A DNA stretch of 64,000 nucleotides from Allobosea sp039673065 (GCF_039673065.1 NZ_JBDJKW010000018.1:1-64000), one strand, 5' to 3'. Counted from the stretch's first letter, positions 36,201 through 43,451 are shown. Notes: generated by a model not told the origin, from the letters alone. Numbers and translations: made by a program.

Positions 36201-36257
36201 CAGCAAGCCGGCCATCGCCCGGCGGTCGCGACGGCCGGCCAGGTGTCGGAAGGCTGA
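30267..36257 (+). CDS. Giant TGase-like / DUF4011 / SF1 helicase / Vsr-like nuclease / DUF3320 protein
   Basis: A single 1,996-residue protein. Residues about 30-130 are a beta-rich N-terminal domain. About 150-300 look like a transglutaminase/cysteine-peptidase fold: Cys234 in GLATCLDSALLFAAVLEGCG, His260 in FKSHAAVGVWL, Glu296 in FLAFETT. DUF4011 starts near 389 (RIDRWQKKLLDLTLRNRLLNF). The SF1 helicase has Walker A GPPGTGKSQ (704-712), DEAS (1333-1336), GDPRQLPPTNFF (about 1358), VQGDERDVILFSVTFARD (about 1531) and LNVAVTRARQKL (about 1569). A restriction-endonuclease-like domain (about 1630-1730) has VDLG and GVECDGATYHSS. A disordered linker and DUF3320 (about 1842-1900) follow. DUF4011-helicase-nuclease-DUF3320 proteins are often found in defence contexts; this one is solitary beside a tRNA gene. 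ATG at 30267 follows GAGGGGGGAACAG. Confidence 0.92.
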   Translation: MSDTALEEGSGVTEEAPASVKIKAQIARSFTFASHQNAIPVLRGLSLVNETQRRFERCRLAMVASPGFLRPKLWTIDRLLPRDTIEIGDRRIDLDAAYLSGLTEAERGDISLRLYDGDELLAEERVQVRILAKDEWGGVADMAQLLPAFVLPNDPAVARWMRGAAEALVRHGHPAGLDGYQTGDPSRCLVIAAAVYSAIAEAKLHYAEPPASFEQRGQKVRLPGIVARDGLATCLDSALLFAAVLEGCGLNSAVLLFKSHAAVGVWLTKRTFRNAVETDLAEVRKAIVAREFLAFETTGVTHRPVAAFDHARALLLPRLTEEASDDFVAAIDLHRSRSGGIQPLASHAPVPSGTSVDDGAAIQVPITVDTAHAPLPAELVEIKPTTAQGRIDRWQKKLLDLTLRNRLLNFPDTKQTIRFLCTDVAALEDRLADGATMRLISLPEHNPLGERDPALYREMRGRDLHRDFAAEALSRNELGSPLDGKALEARLIDLYRRVRNDFAEGGANTLFLAAGFLRWKRKPDDERSYRAPLLLIPVKLERRSAGSQFSLRFHEDEPRFNATLLQFLESEFDLRLPQFAGELPRDGSGIDVARLLAAMRAAVRDVPGMEVIDETALSTFSFAKYLMWKDLVERTDALRQNRVVRHLIDTPDTAFAGADGAFVSERDLDSRYEPADIVSVLPADSSQIAASVAAADGRDFVVIGPPGTGKSQTIANMIAHCLAVGKTVLFVAEKTAALDVVYRRLKAHGLGDHCVELHSSKADRRSFLAQLRTSWEKGRTTSQSEWVAINARMKVKRDTLNTYVEALHRIHANGLSPYAALGIALREQSRHAPPLAWAGHDCHDAVSRVALGELAGEIGRVFGAVERAPVLDWIDAPQWSSGWQEALIASGDALAHTTGSLRRALASLLPHLGLPEEYDAPLDRLERLAQLAETLADTAGSDQRIVFDPDFGQLRGALAELEQSISAYRSTEAELTASFARDAVPTIPVEALERDWREAGAAIWPRNWLGKRRVRKLLEGYATSGSPDPDTDLPVLRRLQGLRAATQASGLAGKPIRFAGLDTDLDAVDRHLASASRLRDGLLRLGRAADDIGAIVRSVAPLLAPGSDAEPMRIAAAEYASAFAAFAAARGRFSEIAGKSPLASASATPLAELSAVAGQLREARHLLREWTSWCEVRAQALGRGLGPLVEDLEAGAVAPAGTREAFDLAYARWWLPLVLDADPTLRGFRRFQHEHTVEEFRELDDLVRTHATSRVVGTLSHGLPAVQSVPRNSELGLLRHQMELQRPNRSIREMIAAMPSSFARLAPCMLMSPLSIAQYFPTEQALFDVVILDEASQITTWDAVGAIARARQTIIVGDPRQLPPTNFFGRNEEAENVPEHERDLESILDEAKAAGIPVRDLRWHYRSRHESLIAFSNAYYYQNRLITFPAPAVEDRAVQLVRVDGVYDQGKSRTNRTEARALVDLAVRRMRSWLEKPEAARPTLGIITFNIQQQSLIQDLLDEARRGDPTLEWFFSEDRTEPTMVKNLENVQGDERDVILFSVTFARDLAGRRSMNFGALNRDGGERRLNVAVTRARQKLVVFSGFGADDIDTERTKAVGVAHLKAFLDFAARGPVALAAQDQGSVGGHDSPFEEAVAGELIRLGWQIVPQVGISGFRVDLGIRHPDKAGAYLAGVECDGATYHSSATARDRDKVREQVLRGLGWNIVRVWSTDWWFDPRGAAQRLHAALEALLARSRETQASEDGDSEAHWSLGEEIEPAAAGSGDAAGLVDEHEHAGTQAAPIASESPISPAVTEPKPASPATDSPATWASRPAAAEDGFYREADLSRAPADPATFFDPTYDGTLQAMVEAVVAAEAPLREDILLQRISRAHGWLRTGPRIRERITLYLRHLPRSEESSGTFLWPSEGVAAVRRFRPPASEAVRRSIGEIPLAELVGFAQAHATLPDEIDPPLAMARLLGVERLTATSRARLDEALQQAGHRPAVATAGQVSEG

Positions 36258-36304
36258 CAGCGCCCGCGAGGGGTGGGGAACTCCCGGCGGCTCGGCCGCC
36301 CGGA

Positions 36305-36319
36305 CCGGGATCATCCCGG
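36305..36319. terminator. Hairpin between convergent genes
   Basis: CCGGGA-TCA-TCCCGG lies in the 76-base gap between the stops of the giant helicase gene and the convergent FUSC gene. It is symmetric and could serve both transcripts. There is no T-run. Confidence 0.45.
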
Positions 36320-36333
36320 CGCCGCCCCCTGCC

Positions 36334-38193
36334 TCATGCGGTTTCCAGCGCCCGCCTGCCCTCGCCCAGGGCGGCGGCGAGGTCGCGGATCTCGGCGGCC
36401 AGGCGCGGATCGCGGATACGGCCGGCGGTTTCGAGCGCCGCCCGTTCGGCGGCCTCCAGGCCGGCGGGGGCTTGGGCGGCTGCGGCCAGCACCTTGGCGA
36501 TCTGCGTGCGGTCGCCGGCGGCGATGCCGGCTTCCGCGGCACGCGCGCGCAACCCTGCGAGCAGCGTGCCGGCGTCGAGCAGGGCGACGAGGCTGCCGTC
36601 GCGACGCGCCTCGCCTGTCGATGCCTGGCCGAGATGCAGGGCGAGCCGCATCAGCTGGCGGCCGGTGCGTCGGCCGAGCGCCGGGCCGTCGCCGCCCTGC
36701 CTGCCGCCGGCGATGCGCGCGAGATCCTGCCGGATCGCGCGCTCGGCATTGCGGCGGCGATAGCGGTTCGGGTCGGGCAGCAGACGCACCGTGGTGGTGA
36801 CGAGGGCGACCGCGACCACCAGTGCCGCCGCGCCCGCAAACACGGTCAAGGCCTGCGCCGCGGCAGGGGCACCGACCTGGGCCGCCAGCAGGAAGCACAT
36901 ATTGGCGTCGAGCGCCGGCGCGCCGAAGCGCCGGCTCGCCCGCGCCAGCCCGCCCAGCACCAGGAAGGGCGCGAGCGTCAGCAGCAGCACGGGCAGACCC
37001 TCGACCCAGGGCTGGACCGCGAGCCGGTAGCCCACCGCCACGACGACGCCGGCGATCACGCCGCGCAGCATGATCGGCGCGACGCTGCGCGGGCGCGGCA
37101 GGGAGCCGAGCACCATGGCGAAGATGCAGACGCCCAGCGCCGTCAGCTCCGCCTCCGGCCAGCCCAGCCGATAGGCGACGATACCGGCGGCGAAGGTCGC
37201 CGCGCCGGCGAGCAGGCCGACCCAGGCCGCGATGACGGGATCGAAGGAGGCCGAGAGGCGCAGGCGCAAGCCCTGCCAGGACGGGGCAATGTCCGGCTCG
37301 GCCGCCTGCGCCAGCGCGCGCCTGGCCGCGTCCATGGCGGCGAGATCGCGGGCTAGCATCGGATCGGCAGCCGCTGCCGATCTGTCAGGATCGGCGGGGG
37401 GCGCCATGTCGAGGCGCTCTGCCGCCGCCAGCGCAGCCGGCGGATCGCGCCGGCGCAGGCTGCGGGCCGCGACCATGGCGCCAAGCGTCGCGACGACGAG
37501 CGCCTGGAGATGGTGCAGGCTGCGATAGCCGCTGAGGGAGCCGGCGAAGACCAGCGGGCCGCGCTCCTGCAACTCGGCGAGCCGCAGCAACAGCGCCCGC
37601 TCGCCGGCGGCGCCGCCCTCCCCGCGCAGCAATGCGGCGATCTCGGCCTTGGCGGCGTCGGCCGCCTGCCCCACCTCGTCGCGGAAGGCGTCGCGCGGGC
37701 CGTGCGGGGTGGCGAGGCCGATGACGACCATCGCGACCACGACGCCGATCAGCGTGCATTCGGCGCGCGCCAGGGCGAGCGGCATGCCGTTGCCGGGGTC
37801 GAAGACCGAGGGCAGCATCACCACCGCCGCGGTCATGCCGGCGAGCAGGGCGGCATAGCCGTGCACGCCGCTGAGCGCATGGGTCAGGCCGGCATTGATC
37901 CCGACCCAGAGGCCGAGCAAAGCGAGCATCGCGACGGGATGCGGCGAGAGCTGCAGCAGCCACAGGCCGATGCCGGCGCCCGCCAGCGTGCCGAGCAGGC
38001 GGAAGAGCCCGCGCTCGAAGACCAGGCCGCGCATGGGCTGCGCCACCACGAAGACCGGCATGGCGGCCCAGTAGGCGTGGTGGACATGCAGTGCCGCCGC
38101 GATGGCGAAGGCGATCAGCGCCGCCAGCGCCAGCAGCAGTCCCTGCCTGACCGCGGCGCGGTCCAGGCCCGATATCGCGAGAATCCGGTTCAT
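36334..38193 (-). CDS. FUSC-family inner membrane protein (aromatic acid exporter-like)
   Basis: A 619-residue protein with two bundles of about five to six membrane helices (residues 15-165 and 345-480), each followed by a long alanine-rich helical soluble part. This is the FUSC/AaeB/YccS arrangement used for efflux of fusaric or hydroxybenzoic acids. Typical segments are VAQPMRGLVFERGLFRLLGTLAGAG in the first bundle and PRPRSVAPIMLRGVIAGVVVA in the second. No membrane-fusion (AaeA) or outer membrane partner is adjacent. ATG at 38193. Substrate unknown. Confidence 0.92.
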   Translation of the reverse strand: MNRILAISGLDRAAVRQGLLLALAALIAFAIAAALHVHHAYWAAMPVFVVAQPMRGLVFERGLFRLLGTLAGAGIGLWLLQLSPHPVAMLALLGLWVGINAGLTHALSGVHGYAALLAGMTAAVVMLPSVFDPGNGMPLALARAECTLIGVVVAMVVIGLATPHGPRDAFRDEVGQAADAAKAEIAALLRGEGGAAGERALLLRLAELQERGPLVFAGSLSGYRSLHHLQALVVATLGAMVAARSLRRRDPPAALAAAERLDMAPPADPDRSAAAADPMLARDLAAMDAARRALAQAAEPDIAPSWQGLRLRLSASFDPVIAAWVGLLAGAATFAAGIVAYRLGWPEAELTALGVCIFAMVLGSLPRPRSVAPIMLRGVIAGVVVAVGYRLAVQPWVEGLPVLLLTLAPFLVLGGLARASRRFGAPALDANMCFLLAAQVGAPAAAQALTVFAGAAALVVAVALVTTTVRLLPDPNRYRRRNAERAIRQDLARIAGGRQGGDGPALGRRTGRQLMRLALHLGQASTGEARRDGSLVALLDAGTLLAGLRARAAEAGIAAGDRTQIAKVLAAAAQAPAGLEAAERAALETAGRIRDPRLAAEIRDLAAALGEGRRALETA

Positions 38194-38257
38194 GTCCCGT
38201 CGATATCCGGCCGGAAGCCGGCGGAAAAGCGGCGGAGAGCGCCGGGCAGCCTTCGCC

Positions 38258-39040
38258 TCAGTACTTGATCACGCCGAAGCGGCGGAAGGCGTCGTGGATG
38301 CGGTCGGCATAATGGTTGAAGCTCGGATAGTCGCCGAGATGCGCCGGGCGCGGCCGCGGCAGCTCGATCTTGATCTCGTCGACCACCCGGCCGGGCGTCG
38401 GCGACATCACCAGCACGCGGTCGGACAGGCCGATCGCCTCCTCGATCGAATGGGTGATGAAGACCACGGTCTTGGCCTGCTCCATCCAGAGCATTTCGAG
38501 GTCGTGCCGGATCTGGGTGCGGGTGATGGCGTCGAGCGCGCCGAAGGGCTCGTCCATCATCAGCACGGCGGGGTTGTGGATCAGCGCGCGGGCGATCGAG
38601 ACGCGCTGGCGCATGCCGCCGGAGAGCTGCTTCGGATAGCGGTCGGCCGCATGCGAGATGCCGAGCTTGGCGAAGAGTTCCAGCGCGCGCTCGCGGGCGG
38701 GCTCCAGCGGCAGGCCGCGGATCTCGGCCTGCAGCAGCACGTTTTCCATCGCGGTGCGGAATTCGAGCAGGAGATGGTCCTGGAAGACGATGCCGATATC
38801 GGTGAGCGGCGAGGTCAGCGGCTTGCCGTTCACCAGGAGTTCGCCCGCGGTGACCGGGATCAGCCCGGCCGCCATCAGCATGAAGGTGCTCTTGCCGCAG
38901 CCGGACGGGCCGATGATGCTGACGAACTCGCCGCTGCGGATGTTCAGCGTCAACCCATCAACCGCGGTGAACGAGCCGAAGGTCTTGATGATGCCGCGTC
39001 CCTCGATCGAGGCGGCGGTGGAAGCGGCGGCGGGCGTCAT
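38258..39040 (-). CDS. ABC transporter ATP-binding protein (SsuB/TauB-type)
   Basis: A 260-residue ATPase of the nitrate/sulfonate/taurine importer class. Walker A is GPSGCGKST, the Q-loop is VFQDHLLLEFRTAMENV, the signature is LSGGMRQR, Walker B is VLMMDEPFGALD and the H-loop is VFITHS. It powers the permease at 40185 with the binding protein at 39130. It is the last gene of the operon IclR-permease-binding protein-ATPase; the gap to the binding protein gene is 89 bases. Confidence 0.95.
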   Translation of the reverse strand: MTPAAASTAASIEGRGIIKTFGSFTAVDGLTLNIRSGEFVSIIGPSGCGKSTFMLMAAGLIPVTAGELLVNGKPLTSPLTDIGIVFQDHLLLEFRTAMENVLLQAEIRGLPLEPARERALELFAKLGISHAADRYPKQLSGGMRQRVSIARALIHNPAVLMMDEPFGALDAITRTQIRHDLEMLWMEQAKTVVFITHSIEEAIGLSDRVLVMSPTPGRVVDEIKIELPRPRPAHLGDYPSFNHYADRIHDAFRRFGVIKY

Positions 39041-39129
39041 GTCGGGTCCTCGATGCGGATGACGGCGTCATCCCGGAGAAGCGCCCCGGCGGCGATGCGC
39101 CGGCCGGGACGGATGGGCGGATGCCGGGT

Positions 39130-40122
39130 TCAGGGGCAGGACGGCGCCGCGGCCGGGACGAGCTCGGCGGTGAAGTAGTCCGAGACCGGCTTGTCCTTGG
39201 GCAGGCCGAGATACTGGGTCAGCAGCGCGAAGGTCGTGTCCCAGTTGGCCTCGGGCACCTTGCCGAGCGAGGTCGCGCCGGGCGCGCAGAGCAGCTTGTT
39301 GACCACCTCGAACTGCGCCAGCACCTGCGCCTTCTTCACCGAGGGGAACTGCGCCACCACGGCGTCGGCCGCGGCGTCCGGGTTCTTGCGGGCGGCGTCC
39401 CAGCCCTGGAGGCTCGCCTCGACGAACTTCTTGAACAGGTCGGCGTCGGCCTTGATCCGGTCGTCGCGGGCGATCATCGACAGGCCGACGGTCGGCACGC
39501 CGATGTCGCGATAGAGCAGGTCGCGCACCTTGAAGCCGCGCTCGCGGATCTGGATCGAGTGGAAGTCGGCGCCGCCGAGGATGGCGTCGACCTTCTTCTC
39601 CAGCAGCGCGCCGACGAAGGCGCCCGGATCGATGTTGATGATGTTGACCTTGCTCTTGTCGATCTGGTTGCTGGCCAGGATCGCCTCGAGCAGGATGGTC
39701 TGGGCGGTGCCGGGCTGAACGGCGATGCGCTTGCCGACGAAATCCTTCGGCGAGGCGATGCCGCTCTCCTCCAGCGAGATGATGGCGAAGCCGTTGGTCT
39801 GGAGCACCGGCGCGATCACCTTCACCGGTGCGCCCTTGGTGCGCAGCTGCATGGCGGCGGGCGCGTCGGCGAAGCCGACATCGGTCTGGCCTGTCGCGAC
39901 CATCTGGGCGGTGGTGCCGGAGCCCTTGCCCTCCTCGATGGTCAGGTTGATCCCTGCCTTCTCGTAGAGCCCCATCTGCTTGGCCAGCATGAAGCCGGCA
40001 TTGGGGGCGGCGGCGAGGAAGTTCAGGGTGAGCTTCATCGGCTTAGCCCCGCTCTGGGCGAAGGCCGGGCCGGCACCCAGCGCGAGCGCGGCCGCGGCGG
40101 CGATCAGCATGCGTCTGTTCAT
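39130..40122 (-). CDS. ABC transporter substrate-binding protein (NMT1/THI5/SsuA-like)
   Basis: A 330-residue periplasmic protein with a Sec signal (MNRRMLIAAAAALALGAGPAFA, cleaved before QSG). The body starts KLTLNFLAAAPNAGFMLAKQMGLYEKAGINL, as in NMT1/THI5 and SsuA/ThiY relatives that bind pyrimidines, sulfonates or aromatics. The ligand cannot be named, but its operon is headed by an IclR regulator and faces an SDR dehydrogenase gene, which suggests an organic carbon or nitrogen source. Confidence 0.94.
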   Translation of the reverse strand: MNRRMLIAAAAALALGAGPAFAQSGAKPMKLTLNFLAAAPNAGFMLAKQMGLYEKAGINLTIEEGKGSGTTAQMVATGQTDVGFADAPAAMQLRTKGAPVKVIAPVLQTNGFAIISLEESGIASPKDFVGKRIAVQPGTAQTILLEAILASNQIDKSKVNIINIDPGAFVGALLEKKVDAILGGADFHSIQIRERGFKVRDLLYRDIGVPTVGLSMIARDDRIKADADLFKKFVEASLQGWDAARKNPDAAADAVVAQFPSVKKAQVLAQFEVVNKLLCAPGATSLGKVPEANWDTTFALLTQYLGLPKDKPVSDYFTAELVPAAAPSCP

Positions 40123-40184
40123 GGAATCCTCCCGTTATGTCCGGTTTGTCCGGTTGTCGATCGTCGTGATGCGCGGCCCGGCGC

Positions 40185-41006
40185 TCAGCCCCGGCGCTGC
40201 CAGGGCATCAGCAGCACCTCGAGCGCGTCCACGATGTAGCTGAACAGGATGCCGACCACGCTCAGCGCCACCAGGCAGGCGAAGATCAACGGCATGTCGA
40301 GGAAGCTGGTGCCGCGCAGCAGCAGATAGCCCAGCCCGGCATTGGCGCCGACGAACTCGCCGACGATGGCGCCGGTCGCGGCGAAGACCGCCGAGACCTT
40401 CAGGCCGGAGAAGATGTAGGTCAGCGCCGCCGGCACCCGGACATAGCGGAAGGTCTGCCAGGCCGAGGCGCCCATGGAGCGGGTCAGGTAGAGCACGCGC
40501 TCGTCCAGCGCCCGGAAGCCGGTCATGCTGGCGACGAGCGTCGGGAAGAAGCAGAGCAGGAAGGTCAGCAGCACCTTCGGGAACAGGCCGAAGCCGAACC
40601 AGACCACGAAGAGCGGCGCGATCGCGATCTTCGGCACGAGCTGGAAGAAGACGATGACCGGATAGATCGCCTTTTCCAGCAGGCGCACCGAGACGATGAC
40701 GTAGCCGAGCGGGATCGAGACCACCGCCGCCATCAGGAAGCCGAGCACGATCTCGTTGGCCGTGACCAGCGTGTGCTGGAAGATGTCGGCGCGGTCGGTC
40801 CAGAGCCGCTCGAAGAAGGCGCTCGGCACCGGCAGGATGTATTCCGGGATGCGGGCGAGCGGCACCAGCCACTCCCAGGCACCGAGCAGCACGGCGAAGC
40901 TCGCCAGCGGCCAGGCGATGGCGGAGGCCCACTCGCGCAGCCTGCTGCTGTCGCGATCAGTGGCGGCGGGGGCGGTGCCGGCGGGCGCGGCTGCGCTCTC
41001 GGTCAT
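40185..41006 (-). CDS. ABC transporter permease (SsuC/TauC-type)
   Basis: A 273-residue inner membrane permease with about six helices and the coupling-helix EAA motif in LTRSMGASAWQTFRYVRVPAALTYIFSGLK. It belongs to the BPD_transp_1 sulfonate/nitrate/taurine class. ATG at 41006 overlaps the IclR stop (ATGA), so regulator and permease are translated together. The binding protein follows after 62 bases. Confidence 0.95.
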   Translation of the reverse strand: MTESAAAPAGTAPAATDRDSSRLREWASAIAWPLASFAVLLGAWEWLVPLARIPEYILPVPSAFFERLWTDRADIFQHTLVTANEIVLGFLMAAVVSIPLGYVIVSVRLLEKAIYPVIVFFQLVPKIAIAPLFVVWFGFGLFPKVLLTFLLCFFPTLVASMTGFRALDERVLYLTRSMGASAWQTFRYVRVPAALTYIFSGLKVSAVFAATGAIVGEFVGANAGLGYLLLRGTSFLDMPLIFACLVALSVVGILFSYIVDALEVLLMPWQRRG

Positions 41007-41854
41007 GCGGTGGTTCCTGCACTCTGGGGAATCATGTGGGCCGGGCCAGCGCCGGCGGGCTGCGAGGCCTGGATCTGGCGGCGCCGCAGCGGCCAGATCT
41101 CGGCCATCTCCGCCGCCGCCTGACGCAGCGCCTCGGCGATCTGGGGCCGGCGGTCTTCCTGCATGCGGGGCAGCGGGCCGGCGACGCTGAGCGTGCCGGC
41201 GACGGGCGCATCGGGCGTGGTCGCGGCGCGGAAGGTGGTCGCCATCGCGACGATGCCGATCTCACCCTCCTCCACCGCCAGCGCGACGCCGGCGCGGCGG
41301 GTCTGGTCGAGATGCCGGCGCAGCGTATCGATGTCGCCGAGCGCGTTGGGGCCGGCGCGGCCGGCGGCGTCGAAACCATGGGCGAAGGTAATGCGCAGCG
41401 CCTCCGCCTCGGGCAGCGAGGCGAGCCAGGCCTTCCCCGTCGCGGTGGCGTGCAGGACGATGCCGGCGCCCATCGGCGGTTCGTAGCGCAGCCCGGCGGT
41501 GGTGCCCTGCGAGCGGGCGACCCAGATAAGGTCGTCGCCCTTCACCACAGCGAGGCGGCAATATTCGCGGGTCGCCCGCGACAGGCGGTCGAGCACGATC
41601 TGCCCCGCATCGGGCAGGCCGCGGCTGTCGAGGTCGCGGAAGGCGAGCTGCGAGAGCTTGAGGGTGAGACCATAGGCGCCGGACTGGCCGTGCTGCTCGA
41701 CGAAGCCGCGCGCCGCCAGCGTCGCCAGCAGGCGATGGGTCGCGCTGAGCGGCAGGCCGAGCCGCTCGGCGAGCAGGCTGAGATCGACGCCGTCGGGCTC
41801 GCCCGCCAGCGCTTCCATCAGCTTCAGAGCCCGCTCGACCGCAGCGATCGTCAC
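41003..41854 (-). CDS. IclR-family regulator, first gene of the ABC operon
   Basis: A 283-residue IclR protein. The N-terminal winged HTH reads VDLSLLAERLGLPLSATHRLLATLAARGFVEQ, and the C-terminal effector domain contains RYEPPMGAGIVLHATATGKAWLA and the late GEIGIVAMATTF. The GTG start is at 41854. It is the promoter-proximal gene of the permease, binding protein and ATPase operon, and the adjacent intergenic region carries a perfect IclR-type box. Autoregulation, and control of the divergent pair at 41973-43444, is therefore likely. Confidence 0.95.
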   Translation of the reverse strand: MTIAAVERALKLMEALAGEPDGVDLSLLAERLGLPLSATHRLLATLAARGFVEQHGQSGAYGLTLKLSQLAFRDLDSRGLPDAGQIVLDRLSRATREYCRLAVVKGDDLIWVARSQGTTAGLRYEPPMGAGIVLHATATGKAWLASLPEAEALRITFAHGFDAAGRAGPNALGDIDTLRRHLDQTRRAGVALAVEEGEIGIVAMATTFRAATTPDAPVAGTLSVAGPLPRMQEDRRPQIAEALRQAAAEMAEIWPLRRRQIQASQPAGAGPAHMIPQSAGTTA

Positions 41855-41879
41855 CGTCCGGCGTTCCTCGATTTATTTT

Positions 41880-41894
41880 TGGAAATGATTTCCA
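41880..41894. promoter_or_regulatory. Perfect IclR-type operator
   Basis: TGGAAATGATTTCCA is a perfect 15-base palindrome around one central base. As I recall it, the consensus for E. coli IclR is TGGAAATNATTTCCA, an exact match. It lies 26 bases upstream of the iclR GTG and 79 bases upstream of the divergent gene. Confidence 0.8.
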
Positions 41895-41909
41895 ATTCAG
41901 AATTGAATT
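41894..41909. promoter_or_regulatory. Second palindrome abutting the IclR box
   Basis: AATTCA-GAAT-TGAATT is a perfect 6-base inverted repeat sharing one base with the IclR-type box. It could be a second half-specific operator, or part of the divergent promoters in this AT-rich patch. Confidence 0.5.
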
Positions 41910-41972
41910 CCGTATATGGATGCGCCGAGGCCGAGTCAACGTGTCTCGCGAAGGATGATGACGGGAGGGGCC

Positions 41973-42671
41973 ATGAGCCTGGCGGGTGAAGCGGCGGTCG
42001 CGATCTGGCACGACATCGCACCGGAAGGGCGCGAGGAGTTCTATGCCTGGCACGGGCACGAGCACATGCCGGAGCGCGTCGGGATTCCGGGCTTCCAGCG
42101 CGGGCGCCGCTATGTCGCGATCGAGGCCAGCCTCGAATTCTTCAACCTGTACGAGGCGCTTTCGGTCGAGGTGCTGAAGGGCCAGGACTACACTTCGCGC
42201 GTCAACGCGCCGACGCCGTGGACGCTCAGCGCCGTCAAGCATTTCCGCTCGGTCGCACGCTCGATCTGCCGCGTCGCCCACTCCTCCGGCCCGGCCCAGG
42301 GCGGGCTAATCGCGACGCTGCGCTACGACGTGCCGGAGGATGCGGTCTCCGCCCATCGCGACACGCTGCAGCGGCGGCTGATTCCCGATCTTTTGGCCAA
42401 GCCCGGCGTCGCCGGCGTGCATGTGCTGATGGCGGACGCCGAGGCGAGCGGCATCGCCACCGCCGAGCAGAAGGCTCGCGGCGTCGCCAACGCCGTGCCG
42501 CGCTGGGTGCTGCTGGTGGAGGGCTGGAGCGACGAGCCGGCCTTCGTCGCGCTGGCGAAGCAGGCCCTGTCGGCGCAGGCGCTGGATGCGACCGGTGCGG
42601 AAGGCCCCTACTCGCTTGATCTCTACCGCCACCAGATCACCCGCACCAAGACCGCCTGGAGCGCCGGCTGA
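41973..42671 (+). CDS. Dimeric alpha-beta barrel-like protein of unknown function
   Basis: A 232-residue protein. Two similar halves look like tandem ferredoxin-like folds: VAIWHDIAPEGREEFYAWHGHEHMPERVGIPGF in the first, and GLIATLRYDVPEDAVSAHRDTL in the second. The WHxxEHMPERV...GFxRGRRY pattern recalls EthD/DUF4286-type proteins that act as small-molecule isomerases or lyases. ATG at 41973 follows GGGAGGGG. The stop overlaps the SDR start (TGATG), so the two form a coupled pair, probably for turnover of the solute imported by the divergent ABC system. Confidence 0.78.
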   Translation: MSLAGEAAVAIWHDIAPEGREEFYAWHGHEHMPERVGIPGFQRGRRYVAIEASLEFFNLYEALSVEVLKGQDYTSRVNAPTPWTLSAVKHFRSVARSICRVAHSSGPAQGGLIATLRYDVPEDAVSAHRDTLQRRLIPDLLAKPGVAGVHVLMADAEASGIATAEQKARGVANAVPRWVLLVEGWSDEPAFVALAKQALSAQALDATGAEGPYSLDLYRHQITRTKTAWSAG

Positions 42672-43444
42672 TGGACGCCCGCTACGATCTCGCCGGTCGC
42701 ACGGCCATCGTCACCGGCGGCGGCGGCGGGCTCGGCCGCGGCATCGCCGCCGCGCTGCGCGATGCCGGCGCGACGGTTGAGCTCTGGGATGCGCATGCCG
42801 GGCGCCTCGCCGAGGCGGCGGCCGAACTCGGCGTCGGCCAGCGGCTGGTCGACATCACGAGGGCCGATGAGGTAGACGCCGCCGCCGAGGCTGCGTTCGC
42901 CGCACATGCGCGCATCGACATCCTGGTCAACAATGCCGGCATCCTCGGCGAGGTGAAGCCGATCTGGGAGACCGATCCGGCGAATTTCGAGACGGTGCTG
43001 CGGGTCAACCTGTTCGGGACCTATCTGGTCAGCCGCGCCCTGATCGGACGCATGCGGCTGCAGGCGCCGCGCGCCGGCCTGGGCGGCCATCCGATACGCG
43101 GGCATGTCGTCAACATCGCCTCGATCCAGGCCAAGGAAGGCATGGCGCTGGCCTCGGCCTATTCGGCCACCAAGGCGGGCATGGTTGCGCTGACCAAGAG
43201 CACGGCCAAGGAGGTGGCCCGCGACGGCGTCATCGTCACCGCCGTGACCCCGGCGGCCGCCGAGACCGCGATGGCCAGGGAGATCTCGGCCGAACGGCGC
43301 GCCGATATCCTGTCGCGCATCCCGATGGGCCGTTTCGTCGAGATCGACGAGGTGGCGCGCATGGTGCTCTGGCTCAGCTCCGACGAATGCTCCTTCTCGA
43401 CGGGCGGCGTGTTCGACCTCTCCGGCGGCCGCGCGACCTACTGA
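42671..43444 (+). CDS. Short-chain dehydrogenase/reductase
   Basis: A 257-residue classical SDR. The cofactor loop is TGGGGGLGRG (15-24), with NNAG at about 91. The catalytic Ser and the YxxxK motif are in VNIASIQAKEG and SAYSATKAGMVALTKS. The C-terminal SSDECSFSTGGVFDLSGG is typical. The acidic residue after beta-2 (ELWDAH) favours NAD over NADP. It is translationally coupled to the preceding alpha-beta barrel-like protein. Confidence 0.95.
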   Translation: MDARYDLAGRTAIVTGGGGGLGRGIAAALRDAGATVELWDAHAGRLAEAAAELGVGQRLVDITRADEVDAAAEAAFAAHARIDILVNNAGILGEVKPIWETDPANFETVLRVNLFGTYLVSRALIGRMRLQAPRAGLGGHPIRGHVVNIASIQAKEGMALASAYSATKAGMVALTKSTAKEVARDGVIVTAVTPAAAETAMAREISAERRADILSRIPMGRFVEIDEVARMVLWLSSDECSFSTGGVFDLSGGRATY

Positions 43445-43451
43445 GGCGCGG

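Noticed and set aside
29961..36257. Genomic island integrated at tRNA-Arg carrying the giant helicase gene
   Set aside because: Integration normally duplicates the tRNA 3' end, which is on the left side (29961). The helicase lies on the 5' side. I found no duplicate of the tRNA end near either border and no integrase, though a computed repeat search could still overturn this.
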